In this document: positions 1 to 8,957 of the stretch, piece after piece | Position numbering within the stretch: the first letter of the stretch is position 1 | How the letters are laid out: each line of letters starts with the position of its first letter | Assembly (NCBI RefSeq): GCF_000478275.1 | Contig: NZ_ASJB01000083.1 | Span: 558,001-622,000, forward strand | From: Amycolatopsis orientalis DSM 40040 = KCTC 9412 | Lineage (GTDB): Bacteria; Actinomycetota; Actinomycetes; Mycobacteriales; Pseudonocardiaceae | Length of the DNA stretch: 64,000 bases | Direction: 5' to 3' | Notes under the pieces: generated by a model | Seen by the model: only the letters and a program-made list of their open reading frames with translations | Told to the model about the DNA's origin: nothing | The model's database searches: none | Made by a program: the position numbers and the translations under genes

Positions 1-778
1 CCCGGCGGGCTGCCAGGTCGTGGCCGGGATGACCGACGGATGCGCCGGCCAGCTCGCGGCCGGGGCGGTCACCCCCGGAAGGTTCGTCGGGATCCTCGGC
101 ACGACGTACGTGCTCAAGGGAGTCACCGAAGAACTGGTGCCGGATCCGACAGGCGCGATGTACAGCCACCGTCATCCCGACGGCTGGTGGCTGCCCGGTG
201 GCGCGTCGAACACCGGCGGCGAGGCCGTGGCCGGGCAGGACAGGCTCTCCGAACTCGACGCCGCGGCGGCCGCGTTCGGGCCGGCGAAGGTGGTCGCGTA
301 CCCGTTGCGGCGCAAGGGCGAACGGTTCCCGTTCACCAGCGGTGACGCCGAAGGCTTCGTGTCCGGCGAAGCGGACGAGGTGGAGCTGCACCGGGCCAAG
401 CTGGAGGGGGTGGCCTTCCTCGAGCGGCTGGCGCTGGACCACCTGCGGCGGCTCGGAGTGACGATCACCGAGCCGCTGCTGGCGGCGGGCGGCGGCAGCA
501 AAAGTCCTTTGTGGACCCGGATCAGGGCGACCGTCACCGGTCTCGGCCTGCGGGTCTCCCCACAGGCCGAAACGGGGTACGGCGCCGCGTTGCTCGCCGC
601 GGCCGGGGTGCTGCCGGGCGGGCTCACCGAGGCGTCCGAAGGGCTCGGCGAGGGAACACTCGTCGAGCCCGACGAACGCGAGAGCGGCGCGCTTGCCGAG
701 TCATACCAACAGTTCTGCACCGAGCTGCACACCCGGGGCTGGATCGACGACGAGCTGTTCGCCGTCGTCCGCCATTGA
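1..778 (+). CDS. FGGY-family carbohydrate kinase, C-terminal part (cut by window edge)
   Basis: The reading frame is open to the window edge (frame beginning at base 2), so the start lies outside and the GTG at 20 is internal. The visible ~258 residues are the C-terminal ATPase-fold half of an FGGY kinase (xylulokinase/ribulokinase type). Near the beginning are GMTDGCAGQLAAGAV and the phosphate-binding GILGTTYVLKG; later comes the family signature LLAAGGGSKSPLWTRI followed by GYGAALLAAAGVLPGG. Such enzymes phosphorylate a pentulose or related polyol with ATP in the cytoplasm. The substrate cannot be told from this half. The gene ends 5 bp before the convergent DivIVA-like gene, leaving almost no intergenic space. 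Confidence 0.85.
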   Translation, partial: PAGCQVVAGMTDGCAGQLAAGAVTPGRFVGILGTTYVLKGVTEELVPDPTGAMYSHRHPDGWWLPGGASNTGGEAVAGQDRLSELDAAAAAFGPAKVVAYPLRRKGERFPFTSGDAEGFVSGEADEVELHRAKLEGVAFLERLALDHLRRLGVTITEPLLAAGGGSKSPLWTRIRATVTGLGLRVSPQAETGYGAALLAAAGVLPGGLTEASEGLGEGTLVEPDERESGALAESYQQFCTELHTRGWIDDELFAVVRH

Positions 779-782
779 GAAC

Positions 783-1784
783 TCAGGAAGGACGTGGGCC
801 GTTGGACTTGGTCGGAGCGGGCTTCTGCGCGGCCTCGGCTTTGGGGGTCTCCGTTTTGGATGCCTCCGTTTTGGATGTCTCAGCTTTGGCAGTCTCCGCG
901 TCGGGAGCGGGTGCCAGCAGCCGGATGGCTTCTTGGACGGCGACATCCGTGGCGGAAAGCCGTTCGGCGACCTTAGACCGGAGTTCCAGCGCGAGCTTCC
1001 GGGCCTGCTGGGCCTCGGCCTGCTGAGTCTTCGCGTCGGTGAGGGCCTCCGCGACCTGCTCCTGCTTCGCCGCGATGTCCTCGGCCGAGGACTTCTCCGA
1101 CTTGGCGATCTTCTCCGCAGAGATCCGCTCGGCTTCGGCGCGCTTCTCCGCCGACACCCGGTCGGCTTCCGCGATCTTGTCGGCGGACGCCTTCTCCGCC
1201 TCCGCGCGGCGAGCCGCCGAAGCCTCTTCGGCCTTCTTGTCGGCGGCGGCTCGGGTCCGGACGCTTTCCATGTCCAGTTCCTTGCGCTTCTGCGCCGCCT
1301 CGGCGTTCAGCCGCTCGATCTCGGCCTTGGCGTCCGCGAGCAGTTTCTCCCGCTCGGCCTGCGCGTCCTTCGCCGCTTTGTCGCTGGCGCGCTGCGTCTC
1401 GTGGGCGTACCTGTCCGCCTCGGCACGCGTCGACGTGGCGTCGGCTTCCGCGGCGGCCTTGAGGTCGGCGATCTCCTCCTCGGCCAGCTGCATCATCATG
1501 CGGACGCGTTCGGCCATCGCACCGGCGCCGGAAGGGCTCGAGCTCATCCGGACGAGTGCGGCCTTGGTCTCGTCCAGTTCCTTTTGAGCGTGGCCGAGCG
1601 CCTTGGTGAGTTCAGCGGCGGTCGCCACGGCCTCGTCGCGATTGCGCGAGAGCTGCTTGAGTTCGGACGACAGTTCGGCGAGCCGCTCGTCGACCTGACG
1701 CTTGTCGTAACCGCGGACGGAGCCCGCGAATTGGGGCGATTTCGCTGAGGGCGCCTGAGGCGCCGACTTCTCAGGAGCGACCAT
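783..1784 (-). CDS. DivIVA-like coiled-coil protein
   Basis: A 333-residue protein. I chose ATG 1784 because AAGGTGG sits 6 nt upstream and the DivIVA-type N-terminal motif (GSVRGYDKRQVDERL) follows about 18 residues in. Almost all of the rest is predicted coiled coil, extremely rich in Ala, Glu, Lys and Arg, with heptad-like blocks (AEKRAEAERISAEKIAKSEK). A low-complexity tail has near-repeats of SKTEASKTETPKAE. DivIVA/Wag31-type proteins self-assemble at curved membrane and organise polar growth, but this one lacks the usual length and tail of Wag31 and is more likely an accessory scaffold. It is transcribed divergently from the DUF445 genes. Function is inferred from the short motif and architecture only. 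Confidence 0.7.
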   Translation of the reverse strand: MVAPEKSAPQAPSAKSPQFAGSVRGYDKRQVDERLAELSSELKQLSRNRDEAVATAAELTKALGHAQKELDETKAALVRMSSSPSGAGAMAERVRMMMQLAEEEIADLKAAAEADATSTRAEADRYAHETQRASDKAAKDAQAEREKLLADAKAEIERLNAEAAQKRKELDMESVRTRAAADKKAEEASAARRAEAEKASADKIAEADRVSAEKRAEAERISAEKIAKSEKSSAEDIAAKQEQVAEALTDAKTQQAEAQQARKLALELRSKVAERLSATDVAVQEAIRLLAPAPDAETAKAETSKTEASKTETPKAEAAQKPAPTKSNGPRPS

Positions 1785-1906
1785 GGCGGCCACCTTAATG
1801 AGCAGGGGCCAGTCGAGTAGTACCGCCAAACGGCTGCACTCGGCACGCGACCGGTCGATCACATGGCATCCTGCATTGTTGACAGGTCGTAAGCAGGGAG
1901 GCCCGG

Positions 1907-3136
1907 GTGGACATTTCGGCGATCCTCGACGACATCCAGGCGCACTGGCACGTCTACGCCACGATGCCGTTCATCGCCGCCCTCATCGGCTACATCACGA
2001 AACGCGTGGCCATCGAGATGATGTTCCGGCCGCTGGAGTTCGTCGGGATCAAACCCTTCCTCGGCTGGCAGGGGGTCATCCCGGCCAACTCACGCCGGAT
2101 GGCGACCACCGCGGTCGACCTGCTGACCAAGAACCTCGTCGACCCGCAGGAGATCTTCTCCCGGCTCGATCCCGACGAAGTGGTCAAAGAACTCGAAGAG
2201 CCGCTGCTCAAGGCCGTCGAGGACGTCACCCGAGAGGTCATGGAGCAGTACCAGCCCCGGCTGTGGGAACTCCTGCCGACGCGGGCGCAGCGGATGCTGG
2301 TCGACCAGGTCAGGGCACAGGCGCCGAGGGTCGTCGCACGGCTGATGCGCGAGGTGTCGACGAACATCGACGAGGTCCTCGACGTCAACGAGATGCTGAT
2401 CAACGCGATGGTCCGGGACAAATCGCTGACCTGCCGCCTGATCAAGGAGGTCGCGACCCCGGAACTCCGCTTCATCGCCCGGTCCGGGATCTACTTCGGC
2501 TTCGTGATCGGCCTGGTCCAGTTCGTCGTGTGGGCGCTGACGAAGCAGCCGTTGATCATGCCGATCTTCGGTTTCGTCACCGGTTTCGTCACCGACTGGC
2601 TGGCCCTGAAGATGATCTTCTACCCGCGTGAGCCGCGCCGGTTCCTGTTCTTCAGCTGGCAGGGCATGTTCCAGAAACGCCGCCAGGCGGTCGCCCGCGA
2701 CTACGGCGCGCTGATCGCGGACGAGGTCCTCACCGTGCGGAACGTGATGGAGGCCGTGCTCACCGGGCCGAAGTCGGACAAGCTGTTCACGATGATCACC
2801 CGCGAGGTCCAGCGGACCATCGACGCGCAGGCGAGCATCGCGAAACCGTTGGTGGCGCTGACCGTCGGCGGCAAGCAGTACCAGGAGATGAAGAAGGCCG
2901 CGGCGGAGAAGGCGATCGCGTACCTCCCCGAAACGGTGAAACATGTGGAGAGTTACGCCACTGACGCGCTCGACGTACGCAACACGATCGTCGTGAAGAT
3001 GCAGCAACTGACCCCGCTCGAGTTCGAAGGGATCCTGCGACCCGCCTTCCAGCAGGACGAATGGAAGCTGATCGCGGTCGGCGCGGTGATCGGCGGGCTC
3101 GTGGGTGAACTTCAGGTCCTGCTCCTCCTCCACTGA
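1907..3136 (+). CDS. DUF445 membrane protein, copy 1 of 3
   Basis: A 409-residue DUF445-family protein starting at GTG 1907 with AGGGAGG upstream. A hydrophobic N-terminal segment (about residues 14-30) leads into the conserved TKRVAIEMMFRPLEFVG. A central hydrophobic hairpin (about 195-235) contains FVTDWLALKMIF, and the protein ends with a C-terminal membrane segment (AVGAVIGGLVGELQVLLLLH). Between them are long helical, charged stretches. The family is uncharacterised; bacillary YheB/YtwI and plant relatives are only loosely linked to the envelope. It is the first of three adjacent paralogues of nearly equal length on the same strand, which suggests a hetero-oligomer or successive duplication. 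No function is assigned. Confidence 0.85.
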   Translation: MDISAILDDIQAHWHVYATMPFIAALIGYITKRVAIEMMFRPLEFVGIKPFLGWQGVIPANSRRMATTAVDLLTKNLVDPQEIFSRLDPDEVVKELEEPLLKAVEDVTREVMEQYQPRLWELLPTRAQRMLVDQVRAQAPRVVARLMREVSTNIDEVLDVNEMLINAMVRDKSLTCRLIKEVATPELRFIARSGIYFGFVIGLVQFVVWALTKQPLIMPIFGFVTGFVTDWLALKMIFYPREPRRFLFFSWQGMFQKRRQAVARDYGALIADEVLTVRNVMEAVLTGPKSDKLFTMITREVQRTIDAQASIAKPLVALTVGGKQYQEMKKAAAEKAIAYLPETVKHVESYATDALDVRNTIVVKMQQLTPLEFEGILRPAFQQDEWKLIAVGAVIGGLVGELQVLLLLH

Positions 3137-3184
3137 GGACAGGCGGCTAGGTTCCCCTCAAGCGAGACGCGGGAGGGGCTGCGA

Positions 3185-4411
3185 GTGGACGCCGTCATCG
3201 CCGATCTCGGCGAGCACTGGCCGGTGTACGTCACCATGCCGTTCATCGCCGCGCTGATCGGCTACGTCACCAAACGCGTCGCCATCGAGATGATGTTCAA
3301 GCCGGTCGAGTTCGTCGGCATCAAGCCGTTTCTCGGCTGGCAGGGCGTACTGCCGGCGAACGCCGAGCGGATGGCGGCCACCGCCACCGAGATGCTGACG
3401 AACAACCTAGTCGATCCGAAAGAGATCTTCGCCAGACTCGACCCGGCGCAGGTCGCGAAGGAGATCGAGCAGCCGCTGCTTCGCGTCGTCGAGGACGTCA
3501 CCCGCGAGGTGATGGAGCAGTACCAGCCCCGGTTGTGGGAAGTGCTGCCGAACACCGCCCAGCAACTGCTGCTCAAACGCGTGCAGGGCGAGGCGCCGCG
3601 AGCGATCACGAAGATCATGGGCGAGATCGCCGAGAACATCGAAGACGTCCTCGACCTCAAGCACATGGTCGTGACGAACCTGGTGCGCGACAAGGCCTTG
3701 CTGAACCGGCTGATCCGGGACATCTCGCGGCCGGAGATGCGGTTCATCGCGCGGTCGGGGATCGTGTTCGGCTTCTCCCTCGGCTGCGTCCAACTGCTCG
3801 TCTGGGCGCTGACGAAGTCGCCGATCGTGCTGCCGCTGTTCGGTATCGGCATCGGCTGGTTCACCGACTGGGTCGCGCTGAAGATGATCTTCCTGCCGCG
3901 GGAGCCGAAGCGGTTCTTCGGCTTCTATACCTGGCAGGGCGTGTTCCAGAAACGCAAGGACCAGGTGGCCGCCGACTACGGCGACATGATCGCGCGCGAG
4001 ATCATCACCATCCCGAACCTGCTTGAAGCCGTGTTGAGCGGGCCGAAGTCGGACAGGCTGTTCACGATGATCACCCGCGAGGTCCAGCGGACCATCGACG
4101 CGCAGGCCAGCGTCGTGAAGCCGTTCGTCGCGATGGCCGTCGGGAGCAGGCGGTTCCAGGAGATGAAACAGACGGCGGCGGCGAAGGCGGCGGCGCGGAT
4201 CCCGGAGACGATCCGGCACGCCGAGAGTTACGCGGTCAACGCGCTCGACGTCCGGAACACCATTGTGGACAGAATGCGACGGCTGAACCCGCTCGAATTC
4301 GAGCAGCTGCTGCGCCCGGCGTTCCGGCAGGACGAGTGGAAGCTGATCGCCGTCGGCGCGGTGATCGGCGGCCTTGTCGGTGAACTTCAGGTGCTCCTAC
4401 TGCTTCACTGA
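3185..4411 (+). CDS. DUF445 membrane protein, copy 2 of 3
   Basis: A 408-residue paralogue of the preceding protein, beginning at GTG 3185 behind GGGAGGGG. It keeps every landmark: TKRVAIEMMFKPVEFVG, the central hydrophobic hairpin ending in WFTDWVALKMIFLPREP, the block TMITREVQRTIDAQAS (identical to copy 1), and the C-terminal VGAVIGGLVGELQVLLLLH. Copies 1 and 2 are therefore clearly the closest pair. The 48-bp gap to copy 1 holds no obvious terminator, so co-transcription is likely. Function unknown. Confidence 0.85.
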   Translation: MDAVIADLGEHWPVYVTMPFIAALIGYVTKRVAIEMMFKPVEFVGIKPFLGWQGVLPANAERMAATATEMLTNNLVDPKEIFARLDPAQVAKEIEQPLLRVVEDVTREVMEQYQPRLWEVLPNTAQQLLLKRVQGEAPRAITKIMGEIAENIEDVLDLKHMVVTNLVRDKALLNRLIRDISRPEMRFIARSGIVFGFSLGCVQLLVWALTKSPIVLPLFGIGIGWFTDWVALKMIFLPREPKRFFGFYTWQGVFQKRKDQVAADYGDMIAREIITIPNLLEAVLSGPKSDRLFTMITREVQRTIDAQASVVKPFVAMAVGSRRFQEMKQTAAAKAAARIPETIRHAESYAVNALDVRNTIVDRMRRLNPLEFEQLLRPAFRQDEWKLIAVGAVIGGLVGELQVLLLLH

Positions 4412-4461
4412 CGGCTACCCGATACCGTTTCCCATCCCCGGAGAACGAGCGAGGAGGTCCC

Positions 4462-5685
4462 ATGGACGCCGTCCTCGACGACCTCGCCCGGCACTGGTGG
4501 CTGTACGCCGCGATCCCCTTCATCGCCGCGCTGATCGGCTACGTCACCAAACGCGTCGCCATCGAGATGATGTTCAAGCCGCTCGAGTTCGTCGGCGTCA
4601 AGCCGTTCCTCGGCTGGCAGGGCGTGGTGCCCAAGCACGGCGGGCGGATGGCCGCCGTCGCGACCGAGTTGCTGACGTCGAACCTGTTGGACGTCAAGGA
4701 GGTCTTCCGACGGATCGACCCGGCGATCATCACGCGCGAGATCGAGCAGCCGTTGTTGCGGGCCGTGGACGAGGTCGCCCGCGAAGTGCTCGAAAAGCAC
4801 CATCCCAGGCTATGGGAGGTCATGCCGACGATGGCGCAGGAGCTGCTGATCAAGCAGGTCCAGGCGTCGACGCCGCGGCTGGTGCGCGAGTTCATGGCGG
4901 AGATGACCGAGAACCTCGACGAGGTGCTCGACTTTCAGCACATGACCGTGCAGCGGCTCACCAGGGACAAGAAACTGCTCGTCCGGCTCATCCGCGAGAC
5001 GTCACGGCCGGAGATGGCGTTCATCGCGCGCACGGGGATCTACTTCGGCTTCGGGCTCGGTGTCGTGCAGGCGATCGTCTGGGCGGCGACGAAGGAACCG
5101 TGGGTGCTGCCGATCTTCGGCGGCTGCATCGGGCTGTTCACCGACTGGCTGGCGATCAAGCTGATCTTCGTGCCGCGGGAGCCGGTGCGGGTCGGCCGGG
5201 TGATCCTGCAGGGCAAGTTCCAGCGGCGGCGGGCCGAGGTCGCGCGCCAGTACGGCGAGCTGATCGCGAACGAGATCCTCACCGTGCCGAACCTGCTCGA
5301 CGCGGTGCTGCGCGGGCCGCGGTCGGATCGGCTGTACGCACTGGTCGAGCGGCTCGTGGCGAACGCCGTCGACGAGCAGGCGAGCGCCGCGAGGCCGATG
5401 GTGGCGATGGCCGTCGGCGGGCAGCGGCTGCAGGAGATCAAACAGGCGGCCGCGCGGAAGGCGCTGGAGCGGCTGCCGCCGACGATCCGCTACGCCGAGG
5501 GCTACCTGACCGAGGCGATGGACGTCGCGAAGATCGTCGAACGGCGGATGCTCGGGCTGACGCCGCTGGAGTTCGAGGGCCTGCTGCGGCCCGCCTTCCG
5601 GCAGGACGAGTGGAAGCTCATCGCCGTCGGCGGGCTCATCGGCTTCCTGGTCGGGGAACTCCAGGTCCTGCTGATGCTCCACTGA
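4462..5685 (+). CDS. DUF445 membrane protein, copy 3 of 3
   Basis: A 407-residue third DUF445 paralogue with a strong ribosome site (GAGGAGG) ahead of ATG 4462. The N-terminal TKRVAIEMMFKPLEFVG and the C-terminal segment are conserved, but the middle is the most diverged of the three. The TMITREVQRTIDAQAS block of copies 1 and 2 is replaced by ALVERLVANAVDEQAS, and the FxxxYxWQG region by VILQGKFQRRRAE. It is followed directly by an array of intergenic palindromes that may terminate the operon. Function unknown; the divergence suggests an older duplication or a specialised subunit. Confidence 0.85.
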   Translation: MDAVLDDLARHWWLYAAIPFIAALIGYVTKRVAIEMMFKPLEFVGVKPFLGWQGVVPKHGGRMAAVATELLTSNLLDVKEVFRRIDPAIITREIEQPLLRAVDEVAREVLEKHHPRLWEVMPTMAQELLIKQVQASTPRLVREFMAEMTENLDEVLDFQHMTVQRLTRDKKLLVRLIRETSRPEMAFIARTGIYFGFGLGVVQAIVWAATKEPWVLPIFGGCIGLFTDWLAIKLIFVPREPVRVGRVILQGKFQRRRAEVARQYGELIANEILTVPNLLDAVLRGPRSDRLYALVERLVANAVDEQASAARPMVAMAVGGQRLQEIKQAAARKALERLPPTIRYAEGYLTEAMDVAKIVERRMLGLTPLEFEGLLRPAFRQDEWKLIAVGGLIGFLVGELQVLLMLH

Positions 5686-5690
5686 CCGCT

Positions 5691-5870
5691 CGCGTTTAGC
5701 CCGCTAAACGCGCCCCGGGCGCACTTGCGTTTCGCCCCCTAATCGCGATCCGCAGGGGCGGGGCGGCGTCGCGTTTAGCCCGCTAAACGCGACCCGACCG
5801 ACGCGCGCGCGTTTAGCCCGCTAAACGCGCCCCGGGGGCACTTGCGTTTCGCCCCCTGATCGTGATCCGG
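5691..5870. repeat. Cluster of GCGTTTAG palindromes with a ~62-bp direct repeat
   Basis: Three perfect 22-bp palindromes (CGCGTTTAG..CTAAACGCG) lie at 5691-5712, 5770-5791 and 5808-5829. Each of the first and third is followed by GCCCCGGG, GCACTTGCGTTTCGCCCCCT and a TCG-TGATCCG-type tail, making a direct repeat of about 62 bp (5691-5752 and 5808-5870). The GCGTTTCGCCCCCT part is itself a degenerate half of the same motif. Related motifs occur at 24097-24160, 47175-47196 and 55332-55430, always at gene ends. A terminator role for the DUF445 operon is plausible but not proven. There is no protein-coding content. Confidence 0.85.
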
Positions 5871-5927
5871 GGCGCGGAAGTGAGGCGTTCTCACGTGCGC
5901 GCGACACGGGGTGATTACGGTGGTGGG

Positions 5928-7241
5928 GTGGCGTCCGAACCTCAGCAACTGCCAGCCGTGCACGAGGCGTGGCTTCCCCGTGAGCACGCGCTGCACCGTC
6001 CCCGTCACGGCGGCAGGCAGCTGACCGCGCTGGTCAGCGCGCTGCTGTTCTTCACCACCCCGGCACTGCTGTGGGTCTTCGGCGTGCGGCCGGGCGAGAT
6101 CGAGAACCACAAGCTCGCGAGCTTCCCCGGCCTGGACAAGGGCTGGGCCTTCTTCACCGACCTGCCGGCCTGGGCCATCGACCAGCTGTCGTTCCGGCCG
6201 GGCGCGATCGCCGCCGCCGACGCGATCAGCCGCGGCGTCTTCGGCGAGGGCGCCCCGCTCGACCAGCCGCCACCGCAGCAGCAGGCCGGCCCGATCCCCG
6301 CGCCGCCGGCGCCGACGCCGTCCAAGACCGCGCCCACCCAGGGCCCGACGCCGAACGCCGCGTCCGGCTACCGCCGCGTCGTCCAGGGTCGCGACGGCTG
6401 GCTGTACTACGGCTACGACGCCGACGCGAAATGCGATCCGTCCCGTCCCCTGCCCGAGACCATCGCCAAGATCAACGAGCTGCGGCGCGCGGTCGAGCAG
6501 TCCGGGAGGCGGTTCGAACTCGTCGTCGCGCCGGACAAGTCGACGATGGTCCCGCAGTTCCTGCCCGACACCTACCCCGGCAAGGACTGCTCGCGGTCGG
6601 CCGAGGCGAGCACCTGGCACCGGATGATCAAGGACGCCCGCGCGATCGACCTGCGGCCCGAACTGCGCGCGTCCGAGGGCCGGGTGCAGCGCCCGATCTA
6701 CCCGTCGAACGACACGCACTGGGCCGACGAGGGCGCGCTGGTGATGACGCGCGCCATCGCGAACGCGATCAAACCGGGGGTCACGCAGACCTGGGTCAGC
6801 GTGCCCGTCGGCCAGTACGACACGGTCGCGGACCTGCCGCCGCTGATCAACAAGCAGGGCACCAAGACGAACACGCTCTACAGCCTCCGCCCCGACGGCT
6901 TGGTCGAGCGCGCGGGCGAACCCAACGGCGACATCGACCGGCCGGTGTACCGCACCGCCAGTCCACTGATCGGGACCGTGGACGACAAGATCCTGATCTA
7001 CGGCGACTCGTTCACGAAGGCGTCTTCGCGGTATCTCTCGGGTGCGTTCACGAACCTGACGATGCTGGCGCACTTCACGCAGAAGACTTCGCAGGCCGAA
7101 GCCGTCGACGCCTTCGTGAACGCGAACGTGGTCGTCCTCGAAGCGGTGGAACGGAGTGTGGCCGGTGGCCAGCTCGCGTTCATCGACCCCGGTTTCCTGG
7201 AAGCGGTCAAGAAGGCGCTCGCCGAGCACCCGATCCGCTAG
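5928..7241 (+). CDS. AlgX/AlgJ-like SGNH-fold protein, membrane anchored
   Basis: A 437-residue protein read from GTG 5928 (purine-rich GGTGGTGGGG just upstream). The order is a basic N-terminus, one hydrophobic segment (LTALVSALLFFTTPALLWVF, about residues 30-50), a Pro/Ala-rich linker (about 110-145) and an extracytoplasmic domain of the alginate O-acetyltransferase AlgX/AlgJ type. That domain shows SGNH-hydrolase hallmarks: IYGDSFTKASS (nucleophile Ser in GDS) and YPSNDTHWADEGA (the Asp-x-x-His pair), plus GRDGWLYYG. Relatives O-acetylate cell-wall polysaccharides, usually with an MBOAT partner, but no MBOAT is visible here. The stop overlaps that of convergent znuB. Substrate unknown. Confidence 0.75.
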   Translation: MASEPQQLPAVHEAWLPREHALHRPRHGGRQLTALVSALLFFTTPALLWVFGVRPGEIENHKLASFPGLDKGWAFFTDLPAWAIDQLSFRPGAIAAADAISRGVFGEGAPLDQPPPQQQAGPIPAPPAPTPSKTAPTQGPTPNAASGYRRVVQGRDGWLYYGYDADAKCDPSRPLPETIAKINELRRAVEQSGRRFELVVAPDKSTMVPQFLPDTYPGKDCSRSAEASTWHRMIKDARAIDLRPELRASEGRVQRPIYPSNDTHWADEGALVMTRAIANAIKPGVTQTWVSVPVGQYDTVADLPPLINKQGTKTNTLYSLRPDGLVERAGEPNGDIDRPVYRTASPLIGTVDDKILIYGDSFTKASSRYLSGAFTNLTMLAHFTQKTSQAEAVDAFVNANVVVLEAVERSVAGGQLAFIDPGFLEAVKKALAEHPIR

Positions 7242-8119
7242 CGCAGGGCGGGCCGGGCCGCCGCCGTCGGCTCGACGCGGACCCGCGAACTCCGGCCGCG
7301 CAGCCACGCGATGAGGCGGCAGACCAGGTAGATCACGAACGAGATCGTCGTGACGAACGCGCTCACCGGCTTCCCCGGCGCGAGCGAAAGGATGATCCCG
7401 CCGAGCGCCGCGGTCTCCGCGAACACGATCGACAGCACGGTCGCCTTCCACGGGCTGGCCGTGACGCGCGCGGCCGCCGCGGCCGGGGTCACCATCAGGG
7501 AGACCACGAGCAGCGCGCCGACGATCTGCACGCCGAGCGCGCTCGAGATCCCGACCAGCACCGCGAAGATCAGCGAAAGCAGCCGCACCGGTACGCCGCG
7601 CGCCGCCGCGACCGCGGGGTCGACCGTGGCGAACAGCAGCGGCCGGTAGATCACCGCGAGCACCACGAGCACCACGACCGAGGCGCCGACGAGCAGGTTC
7701 AGGTTGGTCGAGTCGATGGTGATGATCTGCCCGACGAGGATGCCGAACTTGTTGGCGCTGCGGCCTTCGTAGAACGAGAGCAGCAGGACGCCCATGCCGA
7801 GTCCGAAGGCGAGGATCACGCCGATCACGGAGTCGCGTTCGGACTCGCGGCCGCCGAGGATCCCGATCAGCAGGGCGGCGATCACCGCACCCGCGAGGCC
7901 GCCGAGTTCGACTCCGACGCCGAGCAGGAGCGCGCCCGCCGCGCCGGTGAAGGCAAGTTCGGCGGTGCCGTGCACGGCGAACGACATCCGCCGCATGACG
8001 ACCAGCGGGCCGAGTACGCCGGCCACCAGGCCGAGTACGGCGGCCGCGAGCAGCGCCGTCTGCACGAAATCGAGACCGAGGAGTTCGCCGGTCAGTGCGA
8101 AGTCGAACATCTTGTCCAC
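7238..8119 (-). CDS. znuB: Zinc/manganese ABC transporter permease (ZnuB-like)
   Basis: A 293-residue ABC-3 family integral membrane permease with about eight to nine hydrophobic segments. It contains the family patterns GLVAGVLGPLVVMRRMSFAVHG near the N-terminus and IVGALLVVSLMVTPAAAA in the second half. It forms the channel of a periplasmic-binding-protein-dependent importer for Zn2+ (or Mn2+) with the ATPase and lipoprotein encoded just upstream. I take GTG 8119, 4 bp after the znuC stop; ATG 8110 is an alternative. Its TAG stop is the complement of the neighbouring convergent gene's TAG within one shared CTAG. Confidence 0.88.
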   Translation of the reverse strand: MDKMFDFALTGELLGLDFVQTALLAAAVLGLVAGVLGPLVVMRRMSFAVHGTAELAFTGAAGALLLGVGVELGGLAGAVIAALLIGILGGRESERDSVIGVILAFGLGMGVLLLSFYEGRSANKFGILVGQIITIDSTNLNLLVGASVVVLVVLAVIYRPLLFATVDPAVAAARGVPVRLLSLIFAVLVGISSALGVQIVGALLVVSLMVTPAAAAARVTASPWKATVLSIVFAETAALGGIILSLAPGKPVSAFVTTISFVIYLVCRLIAWLRGRSSRVRVEPTAAARPALR

Positions 8120-8123
8120 GGCG

Positions 8124-8957
8124 CTACGAGACCTGTTCGTCGATGTGGTGGGGTTCGTCCTCGCACAGCGCGCTCTGCGCCCCGGCGACGTGGATCTGCC
8201 CGCCGACCTTGAGCACCTCGATCCGCGTGCCGTACAGCTCGGACAGCGTCTCCGAGTTCATCACCTCGTCCGGTTTACCGACCCGGAACTGGCCGTTCAC
8301 CAGGTACAGCATCCTGTCCACATAGGACAGGATCGGGTTGATCTCGTGGGTGACGAACAAGACCGCGGTATTCGCCGAGCGCCGCCGCTCGTCGATCAGC
8401 TCGCTGACCGCGCGCTGGTGGGCGAGGTCGAGGGAGAGCAGCGGCTCGTCGCACAGCAGGACTTCGGGGTCGCCGACCAGCGACTGCGCGACGCGGAGCC
8501 GTTGCTGCTCGCCGCCGGAAAGCCGTCCCACCGGCTGTTTCGCATAGGCCTGCGCGCCGACCGACTCGATCGCCCGCGAGACCAGCTGACGTCGTTTCGC
8601 GAGGCCGAAGAGCCCGGTCCCCCACCGGTGCCCGTCCAGGCCGAGGCCGACCAGGTCCACCCCGCGCATCGTCAGGCCCTCGTCGAGGGCGCGCTGCTGC
8701 GGGATGTAGCCGATCCGCCGGTTCTGCCCGCCGGGGCGCCGCCCCGCGATCTCGACCGTGCCCTCGGGTAGTCCCTGCTGACCGAGCAGCACCTTGAGCA
8801 GGCTGCTCTTCCCGGAGCCGTTGGGCCCGAGGATCGCGAGGAATTCGCCGGGTTCGACGTCGAGGTCGAGTCCGGACCAGAGGGTCCTGGTGCCGAACGC
8901 GAGGCTCGCCCCGCGGACACGGACCGCGGGGCGAGCCTCGGCAGGTACGGAGCTCAC
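8124..8957 (-). CDS. znuC: Zinc/manganese ABC transporter ATPase (ZnuC-like)
   Basis: A 277-residue ABC ATPase with Walker A GPNGSGKSS, signature LSGGEQQRL, Walker B VLLCDEPLLSLD and switch His in VTHE. GTG 8957 is chosen because its G is the last base of the znuA stop TAG (sequence TAGTGA), giving stop-start coupling. A longer in-frame reading to 9002 would lie inside znuA. The gene sits between the binding protein and the permease, so it energises that importer. The C-terminus carries His residues (QIHVAG, EPHHIDE), perhaps incidental. Metal specificity is assigned from the neighbours and the upstream Zur-like site. Confidence 0.9.
   Translation of the reverse strand: MSSVPAEARPAVRVRGASLAFGTRTLWSGLDLDVEPGEFLAILGPNGSGKSSLLKVLLGQQGLPEGTVEIAGRRPGGQNRRIGYIPQQRALDEGLTMRGVDLVGLGLDGHRWGTGLFGLAKRRQLVSRAIESVGAQAYAKQPVGRLSGGEQQRLRVAQSLVGDPEVLLCDEPLLSLDLAHQRAVSELIDERRRSANTAVLFVTHEINPILSYVDRMLYLVNGQFRVGKPDEVMNSETLSELYGTRIEVLKVGGQIHVAGAQSALCEDEPHHIDEQVS

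Noticed and set aside
1879..1884. Perfect TTGACA upstream of the first DUF445 gene as a promoter
   Set aside because: With a 16-18 bp spacer the -10 would fall on the start codon and no TAnnnT is there.
5691..5870. CRISPR-like array (three regularly shaped palindromes)
   Set aside because: Spacing is irregular (57 and 16 bp), the intervening DNA is itself repeated, and there are no cas genes.
5775..7451. A 558-codon minus-strand frame over the AlgX-like gene
   Set aside because: The plus strand has GDS and NDTHW motifs and a TM segment; the minus frame is featureless and runs through repeats.
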